Source: Acidobacteriota bacterium
GTDB taxonomy: Bacteria > Acidobacteriota > Vicinamibacteria > Vicinamibacterales > UBA2999
Assembly: GCA_016871195.1 (NCBI GenBank)
Contig: VFZN01000008.1
Location: forward strand, 62,501 to 107,607
Reading direction: 5' to 3'
Length of the DNA stretch: 45,107 nucleotides
Part shown: one piece after another, positions 37,379 through 45,107 of the stretch
Layout: each line of letters starts with the position of its first letter
Position numbering within the stretch: position 1 is the stretch's first letter
The notes under the pieces: model-generated
The model's input: only the letters and a program-made list of their open reading frames with translations
The model's database searches: none
What the model was told of the DNA's origin: nothing
Position numbers and translations under genes: made by a program

Positions 37379-38794
37379 ATGCTGACCTACGACCGTGTGT
37401 ATTACGACGGGCACTGGCAGGCGCCGCTGGGTGCCGGTGCGATGACGGTGGTGTCCTCGGCGACAGAAGCTGTCGTGGGCCGGGTGCCCGAGGGGACACC
37501 TGCCGATGTGCAGCGGGCGGTGCAGGCGGCGCGATGCGCCTTTCTGAGCTGGAGCCAGACACCCCGTGAGGAACGGGCGCAGTGGCTCGAGCGTCTGGCC
37601 GATGCGCTGGCGCCGCGCGTGGAGGCGCTCGCCACCGTGATGACGCACGAGGTCGGCTGCAGCCTGCGGTTTTCGACAAAAGTGCAGGCTGAGTTTCCCA
37701 TCAGCATGCTGCGGATGTCTGCGACGTGGCTGCGCGAGGCGACGTTCGAATACCCGCTGGGTTCGTCGCTCATCGTGCGGGAACCGGCGGGCGTGGTGGC
37801 GTGCATCACGCCGTGGAACTATCCCCTGCATCAGGTGATGTGCAAAGTGGCGCCGGCGCTGGCGGCGGGCTGCACGATAGTGCTCAAGCCGCCGGAGATT
37901 GCGCCGCTCAGCGCGTTCATGCTGGCCGAGGCGGTGCACGCGATCGGGTTGCCGGCTGGGGTGTTCAATGTGGTGTCGGGCACGGGACCGGTGGTCGGCG
38001 AGGCGCTGGTGACCGACGAGCATGTCGACATGGTCAGCTTCACCGGGTCGCTGCGGGCGGGACGCCGGGTGGCGGCGCTGGCGGGTGACGGCATCCGCAA
38101 GGTGTGCCTCGAGCTGGGCGGCAAGTCACCGTGCGTGGTGCTCGAGGATGCACCCTTCGACCGGGCCATCGCGGCGGGGGTGAACAGCGCCATGCAGAAC
38201 TCGGGGCAGACCTGCTCGGCGTTCACACGCCTGCTGGTGCCTCGCGCACGTCAGGACGAAGCCCTGGCCCTGGTCTCGGCACAGCTCGATCGGTTGCCCA
38301 TGGGCGATCCGTTTGCAGAGGGCACACGCCTGGGGCCACTGGCGTCGGCGGCGCAGCGTGACCGGGTACTGGGGTTCATCGCACAGGGCCAGAGTGAAGG
38401 TGCGCGGCTCGTGCGCGGCGGCGGACGACCGGCGCACCTGCCGGTGGGGTTTTACGTCGAACCGACCGTGTTCGCCGATGTGCGGAGTGACATGGTGATT
38501 GCCCAGGAGGAAATCTTCGGGCCGGTGCTGGCTGTGATGCCGTACGACACCGAAGCCGAGGCCGTGCGCCTGGCGAACGATTCCATCTATGGCCTGGCCG
38601 CGGGCGTGTGGGCGGGGACGCCCGAGCGGGCTTTGCAGGTGGCGCGGCAGATTCGGGCGGGGCAGGTGGACATCAACGGCGGCCGCTTCAATCCGATGGC
38701 GCCCTTCGGTGGCTACAAGAAGTCGGGCCTCGGCCGTGAGAACGGGCCACTCGCGCTCGAGGAGTACCTCCAGACCAAGGCCATTCAGCAATGA
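37379..38794 (+). CDS. NAD(P)-dependent aldehyde dehydrogenase
   Basis: A 471-residue aldehyde dehydrogenase. The active site is complete: Asn147 (TPWNYP), Glu245 (LELGGKS) and Cys279 (NSGQTCSA), followed by PFGGYKKSGLGREN near the C-terminus. It lacks the N-terminal amphipathic helix of microcompartment aldehyde dehydrogenases, so it is not an evident partner of the BMC locus 7 kb upstream. There is no ribosome binding site before the ATG because the palindrome fills that space; a leaderless message or a later start is possible. The stop overlaps the next gene (ATGA). Confidence 0.92.
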   Translation: MLTYDRVYYDGHWQAPLGAGAMTVVSSATEAVVGRVPEGTPADVQRAVQAARCAFLSWSQTPREERAQWLERLADALAPRVEALATVMTHEVGCSLRFSTKVQAEFPISMLRMSATWLREATFEYPLGSSLIVREPAGVVACITPWNYPLHQVMCKVAPALAAGCTIVLKPPEIAPLSAFMLAEAVHAIGLPAGVFNVVSGTGPVVGEALVTDEHVDMVSFTGSLRAGRRVAALAGDGIRKVCLELGGKSPCVVLEDAPFDRAIAAGVNSAMQNSGQTCSAFTRLLVPRARQDEALALVSAQLDRLPMGDPFAEGTRLGPLASAAQRDRVLGFIAQGQSEGARLVRGGGRPAHLPVGFYVEPTVFADVRSDMVIAQEEIFGPVLAVMPYDTEAEAVRLANDSIYGLAAGVWAGTPERALQVARQIRAGQVDINGGRFNPMAPFGGYKKSGLGRENGPLALEEYLQTKAIQQ

Positions 38795-39921
38795 CGGCCG
38801 TCGTGGCAGTTGCGCCAGGCGTGCTTGTGGCCGTGGCCGTGATGCTGGCCGGCTTTTCGCTGGCCGAGGTGGTGGGCCAGGCCGTGCTGGCATCGCAGGG
38901 GCTGACCGGCAGCAGTCCGGTGTCGGGCGTACCTGTCGCCATTGTGCTCGGGCTACTGCTGCGCAACAGCCTTCCATTGCCGACACACCTTGCGCCCGGA
39001 CTCAAGTGGGCGACGACCACTGTGCTGCGTGCGGGCATTGTCCTTGTGGGTATCAGGCTGAGCGTGTTCGACGTGCTCAGGCTGGGCGTCGCGGGGCTGC
39101 CCGTGGTGGTGCTGGCCGTCGCCTCGGGATTGCTGTTTGTCACCTGGTTCAATCGGCGACTGGGGCTGCCTGCGCGACTGGGGACCCTGATTGCGGCCGG
39201 CACCAGCATCTGCGGCGTGACGGCGATTGTGTCGACGGCCCCGGCCATCGAGGCCGACGAACGGGAAGTGGCGTATGCCATCGCGAACGTCGTGGCCTTC
39301 GGGCTGCTGGGCATGCTGACGTATCCGTATCTGGCGCACGCGCTGCTGACACACTCCGAGACGATTGGCCTGTTTCTCGGCACATCGGTGCACGATACCT
39401 CGCAGGTGATGGGCGCGGCGCTCACGTATCGGCAGGTGTACGGTGACGAGGTTGTGCTGCGGACGGCGACGGTCACCAAGCTGACGCGGAATCTCTTTCT
39501 CGCAGGTGTCATTCCCCTGCTGTCGTGGTGGCATGCGCGAGAGTCGGGCCCGCGTCAGGGCGCGGCGGAGGACGGGTCGGGAAGGGCGCACTGGACACGG
39601 CATATTCCGGGCTTTGTGGTCGGCTTCCTGCTGATGGCGGTGGTGCGGTCGGTCGGCGATTATTCACTCGGGGCGACAGGGGCGGCGCTGGGTGCGTTTG
39701 ATGCGGCCGGGTGGTCACGGGCCACCGCACTCGTGGGTGACGTGTGGGCGTCGCGGTGGCTGCTCGGCACGGCGATGGCCGCTGTGGGTCTCAACACGAA
39801 TCTGGCGGTCTTCCGGGGGGTGGGCCTGAGGCCCTTCATCGTGGGGCTGATGGGCGCGCTGGTCGTGGGCCTCGTGGGGTTGATCGCGGCCGTCGTGTGT
39901 GGTCAGTTTGTGCAACGGTAA
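38791..39921 (+). CDS. YeiH/UPF0324 family membrane protein (putative sulfate exporter)
   Basis: A 376-residue protein with about ten membrane helices. It matches the YeiH family: GVPVAIVLGLLLRNSLPLP, LKWATTTVLRAGIVLVGIRLSVFDV, AAGTSICGVTAIVSTAPAIEADEREVAYAIA, GTSVHDTSQVMGA and AAVGLNTNLAVFRGVGLRPF near the C-terminus. The family is annotated as a putative sulfate exporter; transport activity is poorly established. It is translated with the aldehyde dehydrogenase (4-base overlap), suggesting that the dehydrogenase pathway yields an anion, such as sulfite or sulfate, that must leave the cell. That link is inference. Confidence 0.88.
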   Translation: MTAVVAVAPGVLVAVAVMLAGFSLAEVVGQAVLASQGLTGSSPVSGVPVAIVLGLLLRNSLPLPTHLAPGLKWATTTVLRAGIVLVGIRLSVFDVLRLGVAGLPVVVLAVASGLLFVTWFNRRLGLPARLGTLIAAGTSICGVTAIVSTAPAIEADEREVAYAIANVVAFGLLGMLTYPYLAHALLTHSETIGLFLGTSVHDTSQVMGAALTYRQVYGDEVVLRTATVTKLTRNLFLAGVIPLLSWWHARESGPRQGAAEDGSGRAHWTRHIPGFVVGFLLMAVVRSVGDYSLGATGAALGAFDAAGWSRATALVGDVWASRWLLGTAMAAVGLNTNLAVFRGVGLRPFIVGLMGALVVGLVGLIAAVVCGQFVQR

Positions 39922-40014
39922 TCGGGGGCGGTCCCCCAGCAGATCGTGCGCCGGGCCCTGTGGCGTCTCGCCTATACTTCGCCTTGGAACGGTCACGTTC
40001 GTGGAGTGTGCTGC
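39922..40014 (+). promoter_or_regulatory. Leader region before the DUF1592 gene, weak promoter candidate
   Basis: This 93-base gap holds a short GC hairpin (GGGGG 39924-39928, CGGT loop, CCCCC 39933-39937) without a T-run. A good -10-like TATACT lies at 39973-39978, about 36 bases before the ATG at 40015, but no convincing -35 is seen at the right distance. A start of the DUF1592-DUF1552-ankyrin transcript here is plausible but unproven. Confidence 0.35.
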
Positions 40015-42549
40015 ATGAGAACGCTCGTGGTGGGAATTGGAGCGGCGGTGGTGAGTGTGGTGGCCCTGTCGGAGTCCGCTGGCCGTGCCTCGCTGGCCGC
40101 GACTGCGCAGACGGTCAAGACGCCTGCCGTGGCCGCTCCGGCAACGCCCGGTGCGTCGCGGTCAGACGCCGCGCGACCGGTGCCGTCTGTGGCGGCGTCG
40201 GCGGCCCACGACGTGCCCCTGGCTGGCCCGCAACAGCGTGAGATGGTGCGCCAGTATTGCGCCGGGTGCCATAGCGACCAGGCGAAGGCTGGAAGCCTCT
40301 CGCTGCAGGGCTGGAATCCGGAGGTCGCGGAACGCGACCGCGTGACCACAGAAAAGATCATCAGGAAACTGCGTGCAGGCATGATGCCGCCGGCCGGTGC
40401 ACGTCGCCCCGACGAGGCGCAGCTGCTGCGCCTGGCCTCGTCGCTCGAGACGCGGATGGATCAGTTATCGGCCACCTCGCCTGATCCGGGATGGCGACCC
40501 TTCCAGCGGCTGAACCGCGCCGAGTATGCACGGTCGGTGAAGCAGCTGGTCGGACTCGACCTCGACGTGACGGCATTTCTGCCGGCCGACACGATCAGCA
40601 ACGGGTTTGACAACGTGGCCGATGTGCAGGCGTTTTCGGCGACGCTGATGGAAGGCTACCTGCGCGCGGCCAGTCGAGTGGCCACGCTTGCCGTCGGTGA
40701 TCCGCAGAGCGCAGCGACCCAGGCCACCTACACCCTGCCCAAGACGGCCTCGCAGGTCGAGCGGGCCGAGGGCGCTCCACTCGGGACGCGCGGCGGGCTG
40801 TCGGTGATGCATACGTTTCCGGCCGACGGTGACTATGTGTTCAGCATGGATTTCTATGCCGAACCACTGGGGCTGCTCTACGGCAGTACCTCGGCCAATG
40901 AACACATCGAAGTGTCGGTCGACGGTGCGCGCGTCGGTCTCTTTGCCATCGATCCCCGCATGAGCGAAGAGAAGACAGGGCTGACGATGAAGTCGGTGCC
41001 GGTGCATGTGCGGGCGGGGTCGCACCGCGTGAGCGCAGCCTTCCTGCAGAAATCTGATGGCCTCATTAATGATCTGATTGCCCCCATCGATCACACGATG
41101 GCCGATACGGAAATCGGCACGGCATACGGCATCACGACGCTGCCGCACCTACGGAGCCTGAGCGTGGTCGGTCCGCATCGCGTGACGGGTGTGTCTGACA
41201 CGCCGACCCGGCGCCAGATTTTCACGTGCCGCCCTACTTCGTCCGACGAGGAAGTGGCCTGCGCCTCAACGATTATCCGCCGCCTGGCGACGCAGGCGTT
41301 CCGGCGTCCCGTGAGCGAGCGTGACTTCGCTAGGCTGATGCAGTTCTACACGCGCGGCCGCGCCTCGCGCGACTTCGAGTACGGCGTCACGAAGGCCCTT
41401 GAGGCGGTGCTGGTGAGCCCGCAGTTCCTGTTGCGAACCGAGGATATGCCGGCCCGCACGGTCGGGGGCAGCTACCGGTTGGGCGACTATGCGCTGGCGT
41501 CGCGGCTGTCGTTCTTCGTGTGGGGCAGCGGACCCGATGAGGAGCTGCTGAAGGCCGCGGGTGCGGGTCGACTGTCGGCGCCCGGCGGACTGCAGGCACA
41601 GATGCGTCGCATGTTGGCCGATCCGAAGGCCGATGCCCTGTCGACACGGTTCGCCTCGCAGTGGCTGCGCCTGCAGGATCTCGAAGGCACGACGCCCGAT
41701 CCGATTCTGTATCCGTATGCCGATCAGACGCTGACGCGCGCCCTGCAGCGCGAGACTGAGCTGTTCTTCGATGCGCTCGTGCGTGAAGACCGCAGCGTGC
41801 TCGACCTGCTGACGGCCGACTTCACGTACGTGAACGACCGTGTGGCGCGGCACTATGGCCTGCCGAATGTGAGCGGCCAGCACTTCCGGCGCGTGACGCT
41901 GCCGCCGACGCGGCGGGGTATTCTCGGGCACGGCAGCGTGCTGATGCTGACGTCGATTGCGGATCGCACGTCGCCGGTGATGCGCGGCAAGTGGGTAATG
42001 GAGGTGCTGCTTGGCACACCGCCACCGCCCCCGCCGCCGAACGTGCCTGCGCTCGAGGAGACCTCTGGGACGGGTGCCTCGGGACAGACGCTGTCGGTAC
42101 GGCAGCGGATGGAGCAGCACCGCAGCAATCCGACATGCAACTCGTGCCACCGCGTGATTGACCCGCTGGGGCTGGCACTCGAGAATTTCGATGCGACGGG
42201 CAAGTATCGTGTGAAGGACGGAGGCGCCCGGGTCGACACGGCAGGCACGCTGTATGACGGCACGCCGATCGACGGCCCCGACAGCCTGCGGCAGGCGGTA
42301 TTGCGGCGCAAGGATGTGTTCCTGACGAGCTTCACGGATAGCCTGCTGACGTATGCCCTCGGCCGTCGCATCGAGCCGACGGACATGCCGCTCGTGCGGC
42401 GGATCATCCGCGATGCGGCCCGGCGTGACTATCGCCTCAGTGCATTTGTGCAAGGCGTAACCGACAGCGCGGCATTCCAGCGCGTGCGCCTGCCGGGTGA
42501 GACGCCGGCGCCTGCCACGACCACCCTGGCGCGGGGTGCGGCCCGATAG
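40015..42549 (+). CDS. Exported DUF1592-type protein with two heme-c motifs
   Basis: An 844-residue protein with a signal peptide (residues 1-31). A cytochrome c-like site CAGCH is at 82-86. DUF1587 (NRAEYARSVKQLVGLDLDVTAFLPAD), DUF1595, DUF1592 (around LTRALQRETELFFDALVREDRSVLDLLTADFTYVNDRVARHYG), DUF1588 (RRGILGHGSVLMLTSIADRTSPVMRGKWV) and DUF1585 follow in the usual order. A second CxxCH (CNSCHRVIDPLGLALENFD) lies near residue 710. Such proteins are common in Planctomycetes and Acidobacteria and are thought to be periplasmic electron-transfer or polymer-degrading components, without proven function. The start was moved downstream of the open frame at 39946 to the signal-peptide ATG. The DUF1552 gene follows after 18 bases. 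Confidence 0.9.
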   Translation: MRTLVVGIGAAVVSVVALSESAGRASLAATAQTVKTPAVAAPATPGASRSDAARPVPSVAASAAHDVPLAGPQQREMVRQYCAGCHSDQAKAGSLSLQGWNPEVAERDRVTTEKIIRKLRAGMMPPAGARRPDEAQLLRLASSLETRMDQLSATSPDPGWRPFQRLNRAEYARSVKQLVGLDLDVTAFLPADTISNGFDNVADVQAFSATLMEGYLRAASRVATLAVGDPQSAATQATYTLPKTASQVERAEGAPLGTRGGLSVMHTFPADGDYVFSMDFYAEPLGLLYGSTSANEHIEVSVDGARVGLFAIDPRMSEEKTGLTMKSVPVHVRAGSHRVSAAFLQKSDGLINDLIAPIDHTMADTEIGTAYGITTLPHLRSLSVVGPHRVTGVSDTPTRRQIFTCRPTSSDEEVACASTIIRRLATQAFRRPVSERDFARLMQFYTRGRASRDFEYGVTKALEAVLVSPQFLLRTEDMPARTVGGSYRLGDYALASRLSFFVWGSGPDEELLKAAGAGRLSAPGGLQAQMRRMLADPKADALSTRFASQWLRLQDLEGTTPDPILYPYADQTLTRALQRETELFFDALVREDRSVLDLLTADFTYVNDRVARHYGLPNVSGQHFRRVTLPPTRRGILGHGSVLMLTSIADRTSPVMRGKWVMEVLLGTPPPPPPPNVPALEETSGTGASGQTLSVRQRMEQHRSNPTCNSCHRVIDPLGLALENFDATGKYRVKDGGARVDTAGTLYDGTPIDGPDSLRQAVLRRKDVFLTSFTDSLLTYALGRRIEPTDMPLVRRIIRDAARRDYRLSAFVQGVTDSAAFQRVRLPGETPAPATTTLARGAAR

Positions 42550-42567
42550 ACTTTCCGGAGAACGACC

Positions 42568-43977
42568 ATGATGCTGCTTCGTCAACCGCTGTCACGGCGC
42601 ACTGTGCTGCAGGGCCTGGGTGTCACCATCGCGCTGCCGTTCCTTGATGCCATGCGGCCGACCGGCCGCGCCTTTGCGCAGGGCCGCAAGGCGCCCGTGC
42701 GGATGATTGCCATGGAGATGGTGCATGGGGCCGCCGGCAGCACCGCCTACGGCATCAGGAAGAATATGTGGGCACCGGCCGACGTGGGATCGGGGTTTGA
42801 CCTGAGCCCGAGCAGCCTGCAGCCGCTCGAGCCGTACCGGAAGGCGCTGACGATTGTCAGCAACACGGACTGCCGCAATGCCGAGGCGTTTCTGCCACCA
42901 GAGATTGGGGCCGATCATTTCCGCTCGGCGGCGGTGTTTCTGACGCAGGCTCGTCCGAAGCAGACACAGGGCTCGGATGTGTATGCCGGTACATCCCTCG
43001 ATCAGATCTATGCGCAGAAGATTGGCGACCAGACACCCATTCCCTCGATGCAGCTGTGCATCGAGAACGTCGACCAGGCGGGTGGCTGCTCGTATAACTA
43101 CTCGTGCGTCTACACCGACACGATCAGCTGGGCGTCGCCGACCGAACCGCTGCCGATGATCCGCGATCCGCGCGCGGTGTTCGATCAGCTGTTCGGCGTC
43201 GGGGCCACTGCCGAGGCGCGGCAGCTGCGCCGCGCCGATGACCGCAGCATTCTCGACTGGGTGACCGAGTCGGTGGCTGACCTCAAGCGCACGCTGGGGC
43301 CGGCCGATCAGGCGCGTCTCGCCGACTACCTCGATGACGTGCGCGAAATCGAGCGCCGTATCCAGAAGGTCGAGGCCTCGAACCGCACCGGGGAACCGCG
43401 CGAGCTGCCGGATGCTCCAGTCGGTGTGCCCGATTCCTACGAAGACCATGTGCGCATCATGTTTGACCTGCAGGCCCTGGCCCTGGCATCAGACATCACG
43501 CGCATCTTCTCGTTCAAGCTGTCACGCGACGTGTCGAACCGCGTGTTCCGGCCAAGCGGCTCGACGACGGCGTTTCATACCGCCTCGCATCATCTCGATC
43601 GCGACGACCGCATCACCGACTTCCAGAAGATCAACACGTATCACGTCGGACTGCTGCCATACCTGGTCGAGCGGCTGATGAAGATTCCCGACGGGGATGG
43701 CACGTTGCTCGACAACACGCTGGTCGTGTACGGGTCGTCGATGGGCAACTCGAACGTGCACAACCACAAGCGCTGCCCGCTCATCATGCTGGGCCATGCG
43801 GGTGGGGCCCTGAAGGGGCACCTGCATGTGCGGGCCGCCGACGGCACGCCGATGGCCAATGCGATGCTGTCGATGTTGCAGGGGCTCAACATCGACGTGG
43901 CGCAGTTCGGCGACAGCACGGGAGCGATGGATCTCAACAGTGCGGGCGTGGCAGCCACGCGTGCGGAGGCGCTGTAA
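42568..43977 (+). CDS. DUF1552 family protein with Tat-type signal
   Basis: A 469-residue protein. The N-terminus LSRRTVLQGLGVTIALPFLDAM carries a twin-arginine (SRRTVLQ) signal followed by a hydrophobic stretch. The body contains YGSSMGNSNVHNHKRCPLIMLGHAGG and other DUF1552 features related to the alkaline phosphatase-like DUF1501 group. DUF1552 genes are regularly next to DUF1592 genes, and the two are assumed to work together outside the cytoplasm; the reaction is unknown. An ATG three bases later is an alternative start. Its stop overlaps the ankyrin gene start (TAATG). Confidence 0.9.
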   Translation: MMLLRQPLSRRTVLQGLGVTIALPFLDAMRPTGRAFAQGRKAPVRMIAMEMVHGAAGSTAYGIRKNMWAPADVGSGFDLSPSSLQPLEPYRKALTIVSNTDCRNAEAFLPPEIGADHFRSAAVFLTQARPKQTQGSDVYAGTSLDQIYAQKIGDQTPIPSMQLCIENVDQAGGCSYNYSCVYTDTISWASPTEPLPMIRDPRAVFDQLFGVGATAEARQLRRADDRSILDWVTESVADLKRTLGPADQARLADYLDDVREIERRIQKVEASNRTGEPRELPDAPVGVPDSYEDHVRIMFDLQALALASDITRIFSFKLSRDVSNRVFRPSGSTTAFHTASHHLDRDDRITDFQKINTYHVGLLPYLVERLMKIPDGDGTLLDNTLVVYGSSMGNSNVHNHKRCPLIMLGHAGGALKGHLHVRAADGTPMANAMLSMLQGLNIDVAQFGDSTGAMDLNSAGVAATRAEAL

Positions 43978-45107
43978 TGCGTGCGGGCCGCGCACACCCG
44001 GCGGGGCAGGGCGGTGCGGTGTCCCTGTGGCAACGCTGCGCGGGCGGCGTTGTGGTAGCCCTGATGCTGGCGACGCCTTTCGGTGCGGCGGTGCGGGCGC
44101 GTGACGGTGCCGACACGGTGGTCGAGGCCGCGCGTGCCGGTGACGTCGATGCGGTGCGGTCACTGCTCAAGCGCGGCGGCGACGTGAACCTGGCGCAGGG
44201 AGACGGCATGACGGCGCTGCATTACGCGGCGCAGTCGGGTCAGGTCGAGCTCGTGCAGATGCTGCTGTCGGCCGGTGCCAATGTGCGGGCCACGACGCGG
44301 CTGGGTGGCTATACGCCGCTGCACCTGGCGAGTCTCGGCGGGCATGCGTCAGCCGTGGCAGCGCTCATCGCCTCTGGAGCGTCGGCGGAGTCGCGCACGA
44401 CGACCGGCGCGTCGGCGCTGATGCTGGCAGCGCGATCGGGCAGCGTCGAGACGGTGAACCGGCTCATCGAGAACGGTGCCCCGGTCAACGCGGCCGACAC
44501 CGCCAACGGGCAGACGGCGCTCATGGTGGCCGCGGGCCTCGATCGTGCCGAGGTGGTGCGGGCCCTAGTGGCTCGTGGCGCGCAGACGGGACTGGCCTCG
44601 ACGGTGGTCAACCTGGCGAAGCTGACGCAGGAGGTCGAGGCCGATCCGCTCAACGGGCAGGTGCGGCGCAACGCCCCGGCCACGGCAAGCGAGTCGACGC
44701 AGGTGGCCGGTCTCACGCGTCCCTACACCTACAACGAACTGATTTCCGCGCAGGGCGGCCTCACCGCGCTGCATTTCGCCGCGCGGCAGGGCGCGGCGGC
44801 GTCTGTGGCGGCCCTGGTCGAGAGCGGCGCGTCGATTGATCAGCCGAGCCCCGGCGACCGTGCCACGCCGCTGCTCGTGGCGATCATCAATGGCCACTTC
44901 GATGTGGCGCGCTATCTGCTCGACAAGGGGGCCAATCCGAACCAGGTCAGCGAGGCCGGCGTGAGTCCGCTGTATGCGGCGCTCAACGTGCAGTGGGCGC
45001 CGATTGCGGCCTATCCGCAGCCGCGCGCGCACCTGCAGCAGCAGATGACCTATCTCGACATGATGCGGCTGCTGCTCGAACGCGGGGCCGACCCGAATGT
45101 GCGTGTC
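43977..45107 (+). CDS. Ankyrin-repeat protein, exported or membrane-anchored (3' end outside window)
   Basis: The frame is open for 377 codons to the last base of the window, so the C-terminus is missing. Residues about 20-40 (a hydrophobic CAGGVVVALMLATPFGAAV stretch) look like a signal peptide or anchor. Ankyrin repeats follow from about 48, for example DGMTALHYAAQSGQVELVQMLLSAGANV and YTPLHLASLGGHASAVAALIASGASA, then a break near 205-245 and further repeats (GLTALHFAARQGAAASVAALVESGASI). Ankyrins bind proteins. Its TAATG coupling to the DUF1552 gene suggests a shared periplasmic complex. Confidence 0.88.
   Translation, partial: MRAGRAHPAGQGGAVSLWQRCAGGVVVALMLATPFGAAVRARDGADTVVEAARAGDVDAVRSLLKRGGDVNLAQGDGMTALHYAAQSGQVELVQMLLSAGANVRATTRLGGYTPLHLASLGGHASAVAALIASGASAESRTTTGASALMLAARSGSVETVNRLIENGAPVNAADTANGQTALMVAAGLDRAEVVRALVARGAQTGLASTVVNLAKLTQEVEADPLNGQVRRNAPATASESTQVAGLTRPYTYNELISAQGGLTALHFAARQGAAASVAALVESGASIDQPSPGDRATPLLVAIINGHFDVARYLLDKGANPNQVSEAGVSPLYAALNVQWAPIAAYPQPRAHLQQQMTYLDMMRLLLERGADPNVRV

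Noticed and set aside
35975-38023. A 682-codon minus-strand frame covering the SDR gene region and part of its neighbours
   Set aside because: It is low-complexity Pro/Arg/Ser sequence in a different frame from the real SDR gene, which has all catalytic motifs.
37379-38794. The aldehyde dehydrogenase as the missing enzyme of the microcompartment
   Set aside because: It has no N- or C-terminal encapsulation helix, lies 7 kb away behind a separate regulatory palindrome, and belongs to the general aldehyde dehydrogenase type.
39924-39937. GGGGG-CGGT-CCCCC as a terminator after the YeiH gene
   Set aside because: The stem is only five pairs and no T-run follows.
41266-42585. A 439-codon minus-strand frame opposite the DUF1592 gene
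   Set aside because: It is Arg/His-rich and without motifs; the plus strand carries the CxxCH sites and DUF domains.

Overview
The window looks like a chromosomal segment of a GC-rich member of the Acidobacteriota, most likely class Vicinamibacteria. This is inferred from gene content, not from a database match. The pointers are a secreted DUF1592-type cytochrome next to a Tat-type DUF1552 protein and an ankyrin-repeat protein, a subtilase remnant ending in the NIVWGE repeats typical of acidobacterial subtilases, a microcompartment locus built around a class II aldolase, and dense, mostly plus-strand coding with many 4-base ATGA/GTGA overlaps.

Layout. 1-1330: 3' half of a 23S rRNA gene, a spacer with a long hairpin, 5S rRNA and a strong terminator. 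1428-4126: a small putative secreted protein, a SulP anion transporter and a beta-carbonic anhydrase broken by an in-frame amber codon. 4170-9968: S41 protease, Dus3-like dihydrouridine synthase, TraB/GumN protein, cupin, two methyltransferases and a hotdog thioesterase. 10012-13986: yebC-ruvC-ruvA-ruvB-fabH. 13987-16335: an AT-richer structured intergenic region, a decayed subtilase gene and two tandem GNAT acetyltransferases. 16370-18520: queA, a deoxyhypusine-synthase-like gene and a tRNA with anticodon CAT. 18550-26367: tilS-ftsH-folP-cdaA-cdaR-glmM-pdxJ, a housekeeping run that includes the c-di-AMP module. 26364-32527: alpha/beta hydrolase, TPR protein, small zinc-ribbon protein, a bacterial microcompartment (BMC) locus (aldolase, one hexamer shell gene, three pentamer shell genes, a small cysteine-rich protein, a 2-hydroxyacid dehydrogenase), then nth and a peptidyl-prolyl isomerase. 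32537-36543: queE, queC, a histidine kinase with a shortened ATPase domain and an AlaX-like editing protein. 36552-39921: a divergent SDR / aldehyde dehydrogenase-YeiH unit around a perfect 19-bp palindrome. 40015-45107: DUF1592, DUF1552 and ankyrin genes, the last cut by the window end.

The most unusual part is the BMC locus. It has no visible aldehyde dehydrogenase, phosphotransacylase, BMC-T gene or regulator. Two of its non-shell proteins carry what looks like the same encapsulation-peptide motif (L-x2-L-I-x2-A-V): the C-terminus of the aldolase and the N-terminus of an 86-residue protein that ends in a cysteine/histidine cluster. That small protein is the best candidate for an undescribed component. 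Other points of interest are two decayed genes (carbonic anhydrase, subtilase), a region after fabH with mutually exclusive hairpins, and the palindromic operator candidate at 37358-37376.

No CRISPR array, insertion sequence, prophage gene or replication origin was seen.
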